A DNA stretch of 7,418 bases, taken from assembly GCA_900313435.1 (NCBI GenBank), contig OMRF01000144.1:1-7418 (forward strand). Reading direction: 5' to 3'. Under the pieces are notes generated by a model that was given only the letters and a program-made list of their open reading frames with translations, searched no databases and had not been told where the DNA came from. Of this stretch, positions 5,936 to 7,418 are shown piece after piece. The first letter of the stretch is position 1; each line of letters starts with the position of its first letter. The position numbers were made by a program, and so were the translations under genes. The DNA is from an uncultured Lachnospiraceae bacterium. Its GTDB lineage: Bacteria; Bacillota; Clostridia; Lachnospirales; Lachnospiraceae.

Positions 5936-6904
5936 ATGGGAGAAAATTATACATTCGCCGTCGCGAGGATCCGCGTGCTTGAAAAGGGTCTGCTGACGGA
6001 CGCTGACATCGCGCAGATGGCTACGATGAAGGATGATGAGGCAGTGGTCTCCTTCCTTACAGACAGGGGCTGGGGCGATGAAAACAGCGGAAAGGACGCA
6101 TCAAAGGTGCTTGCCGCAGAATCGGTGAAGCTGGACAGGCTGATCCGTTCATTGGGCGTGTCCGATGATATCATGAATATCCTTTCCATACCGCAGGTCT
6201 ACCACAATCTGAAGACCGCGGTGAAGGACATCGCGACAGCAGGAGACAGCTTTTCCGTCTACTATGACATTCCGGGAGCCGAGGCAAAGACTTACCTTGA
6301 CATATTACGGGACAAGAGATGGAAGGATCTGCCGGAAAATATGCGCATTCCCGCGGAGACGGCTCTGGACGCGATGCTTAAAAACCACGACGGTCAGCTT
6401 TCCGATGTCATCATAGACCGTGCCTGCCTCGATGAGATGGCGGCGGTCGCGAAGAAAACGAAGTACAAGATCCTCAGGAATTATCTTCAGAAGAGGGTAC
6501 TCGTTACGGATGTAAAGATCGCTGTCCGTGGCGCGCGCACCGGAAAGAGCTTCGACTTCATCAAAAAGGCGCTTTCGCCGGTGAAGGGGATAGATACCGA
6601 CAATCTCGCAAGGGCGGCATCCGAGAGCGACGAGGCTCTCATCAATTATCTTTCTGAGCATTCGATGGGAGAAGGCGCGGACGCGCTGAAGGTATCCATC
6701 ACGGAATTCGAAAAATGGTGCGACGACTCCATTACGGAATCGCTGCGTCCGGAAAAGATGAATCCGTTTACCATAGGTCCCATCGTGGCTTATTATCTCG
6801 GAAGGACAAATGAGATAAAGGCTGTCCGCGTGCTCATTACGGCAAAGAAGAATGGCTTTCCCGAGGAAGCCGTGAAAGAAAGGGCAAGGCGGATGTATGG
6901 ATAA
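5936..6904 (+). CDS. ntpC: V-type ATPase subunit C (central stalk socket, d-subunit)
   Basis: This subunit is the funnel-shaped socket that couples the central shaft (NtpD-NtpG) to the NtpK ring. The 322-residue length agrees with family members such as Thermus subunit C. It is an all-helical, soluble protein of the vATP-synt_AC39 family. Recognisable parts are the N-terminal FAVARIRVLEKGLLTDADI block (residues 7-25) and a C-terminal block around NPFTIGPIVAYYLGRTNEIK that ends in a basic segment. AAGGAG at 5924-5929 lies 6 bases before the ATG. The last 8 bases overlap the start of ntpG, so translation of the two rotor subunits is probably coupled. Confidence 0.95.
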   Translation: MGENYTFAVARIRVLEKGLLTDADIAQMATMKDDEAVVSFLTDRGWGDENSGKDASKVLAAESVKLDRLIRSLGVSDDIMNILSIPQVYHNLKTAVKDIATAGDSFSVYYDIPGAEAKTYLDILRDKRWKDLPENMRIPAETALDAMLKNHDGQLSDVIIDRACLDEMAAVAKKTKYKILRNYLQKRVLVTDVKIAVRGARTGKSFDFIKKALSPVKGIDTDNLARAASESDEALINYLSEHSMGEGADALKVSITEFEKWCDDSITESLRPEKMNPFTIGPIVAYYLGRTNEIKAVRVLITAKKNGFPEEAVKERARRMYG

Positions 6905-7223
6905 GATCTGTGTTGTCGGCGACCGCGATTCGATATACGGCTTCGCGGCGCTTGGTCTTGATACTTATTATTCAAGCGGAGACAGTGACGAGGACGGAAA
7001 GCTGATAAAGCGCCTCGCAGGCGGCGATTACGGCATTATCTATATCACGGAGGCGGTAGCTGCCGAGCTTTCGGAGGTGCTTGCCGAGTATGAGGAATCC
7101 GTATTCCCGGCGATAATAGAGATCCCCGGAGTGAGCGGAAATACAGGCGCAGGCATAGCCGGCGTCAAGAAATCCGTTGAAAAGGCAGTAGGCTCGGACA
7201 TTTTGTTCGGACACGAGGAATGA
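6897..7223 (+). CDS. ntpG: V-type ATPase subunit F (NtpG, central rotor shaft)
   Basis: A 108-residue subunit that binds subunit D in the rotating shaft inside the A3B3 head. It is called subunit F in archaeal and eukaryotic naming and NtpG in E. hirae. The N-terminal half has the alternating strand-helix fold of the family: KICVVGDRDSIYGFAALGL (3-21), then YGIIYITEAVA. The C-terminal part carries GIAGVKKSVEKAVGSDILFG. The ATG at 6897 lies inside the last codons of ntpC, an 8-base overlap in another frame; the upstream purine-rich stretch (6879-6892) is only a poor Shine-Dalgarno, consistent with coupling. After its stop there is an 81-base gap with a hairpin before ntpA. Confidence 0.94.
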   Translation: MDKICVVGDRDSIYGFAALGLDTYYSSGDSDEDGKLIKRLAGGDYGIIYITEAVAAELSEVLAEYEESVFPAIIEIPGVSGNTGAGIAGVKKSVEKAVGSDILFGHEE

Positions 7224-7233
7224 GACCCGGCGA

Positions 7234-7253
7234 GTGCGGTCATTGGCCAGCAC
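7234..7253 (+). other. Intercistronic hairpin between ntpG and ntpA
   Basis: GTGCGGTC (7234-7241), loop ATT, then GGCC, a bulged A and GCAC (7245-7253) form an 8-bp stem with one G-U pair. No T-run follows, so it is not an intrinsic terminator. It sits in the only sizeable gap of the ATPase operon (7224-7304). A role as an RNA processing or stability element that sets the level of the A/B part of the mRNA is an inference. Confidence 0.5.
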
Positions 7254-7290
7254 GAGCTTAATGTTTGATAGAAGCAAAAAACCTCAAAAC

Positions 7291-7296
7291 AGGAGG
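7291..7296 (+). promoter_or_regulatory. Ribosome binding site that decides the ntpA start
   Basis: AGGAGG ends only 2 bases before the ATG at 7299 but 8 bases before the in-frame TTG at 7305. The spacing favours TTG as the real start. Confidence 0.75.
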
Positions 7297-7304
7297 AGAT
7301 GAAA

Positions 7305-7418
7305 TTGGCTAAAGGAGTAATCAAAAAGGTCGCCGGACCGCTGGTCATCGCATCCGGCATGCGCGACGCGAACATGTACGACGTCGTCAGGGTAAGCTCG
7401 GAGAGGCTTATCGGCGAG
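7305..7418 (+). CDS. ntpA: V-type ATPase catalytic subunit A, N-terminal fragment (cut by window end)
   Basis: NtpA hydrolyses ATP in the A3B3 head. Only the first 38 codons are in the window. They read M-AKGVIKKVAGPLVIASGM and continue to RLIGE, which is the start of the N-terminal beta-barrel of subunit A (compare the IIKVSGPLV start of the E. hirae protein). I place the start at TTG 7305, because AGGAGG at 7291-7296 is 8 bases away and the protein then begins MAKG, as many relatives do. The ATG at 7299 would add two residues with a spacing of 2, too short for efficient initiation. The P-loop and all catalytic residues lie beyond the window. Position after ntpG matches E. hirae order. Confidence 0.9.
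   Translation, partial: MAKGVIKKVAGPLVIASGMRDANMYDVVRVSSERLIGE

Noticed and set aside
1..7418. CRISPR array, insertion sequence, tRNA/rRNA gene, phage or defence genes
   Set aside because: No spaced repeats, transposase-like frames, tRNA cloverleaf or rRNA stretches were seen; every long frame is accounted for by housekeeping or ATPase genes.

Overview
The window reads as chromosomal DNA of a low-to-medium GC Gram-positive anaerobe of the class Clostridia, most likely Lachnospiraceae-like. This rests on the dnaX-ybaB-recR order, strong AGGAGG-type ribosome binding sites, GTG/TTG starts, and a complete-looking V-type ATPase operon of the kind common in fermentative Firmicutes. The species cannot be fixed from the sequence alone. 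All real genes lie on the + strand.

Region 1 (1-2273) is a DNA maintenance cluster. It holds the 3' part of dnaX (clamp loader tau/gamma subunit, cut by the window edge), ybaB/ebfC (nucleoid-associated protein) and recR (recombination mediator). The genes are separated by 16 and 5 bases and are almost certainly one transcript. No convincing intrinsic terminator directly follows recR.

Region 2 (2274-2475) is a 202-base non-coding leader and the most interesting part of the window. It contains a plausible sigma-A promoter (TTTACA-N17-AATAAT) and a perfect 7-bp inverted repeat flanked by T6 and A6. It also contains a 42-nt, 14-pair imperfect hairpin with two tandem GA/GA internal loops. An alternative hairpin, exclusive with that one and ending in T5, lies just before the Shine-Dalgarno of the first ATPase gene. 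The arrangement resembles a riboswitch or attenuator controlling the ATPase operon; no known class could be assigned by eye.

Region 3 (2476-7418) is a V/A-type ATPase operon in the Enterococcus hirae order: ntpF-ntpI-ntpK-ntpE-ntpC-ntpG-ntpA, with ntpA cut by the window end. ntpF and ntpE encode the peripheral stalk, ntpI the stator membrane subunit with its essential arginines, ntpK the 16-kDa rotor-ring subunit, ntpC and ntpG the central rotor shaft, and ntpA the catalytic subunit. ntpB and ntpD would be expected just beyond the window. NtpK carries all five residues that bind Na+ in the E. hirae ring, so the enzyme is predicted to move Na+ rather than H+. An 81-base gap with a hairpin precedes ntpA, which most probably starts at a TTG codon.

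The protein-coding content is conventional. The leader, the ntpG-ntpA hairpin and the ion-specificity prediction are what deserve follow-up.
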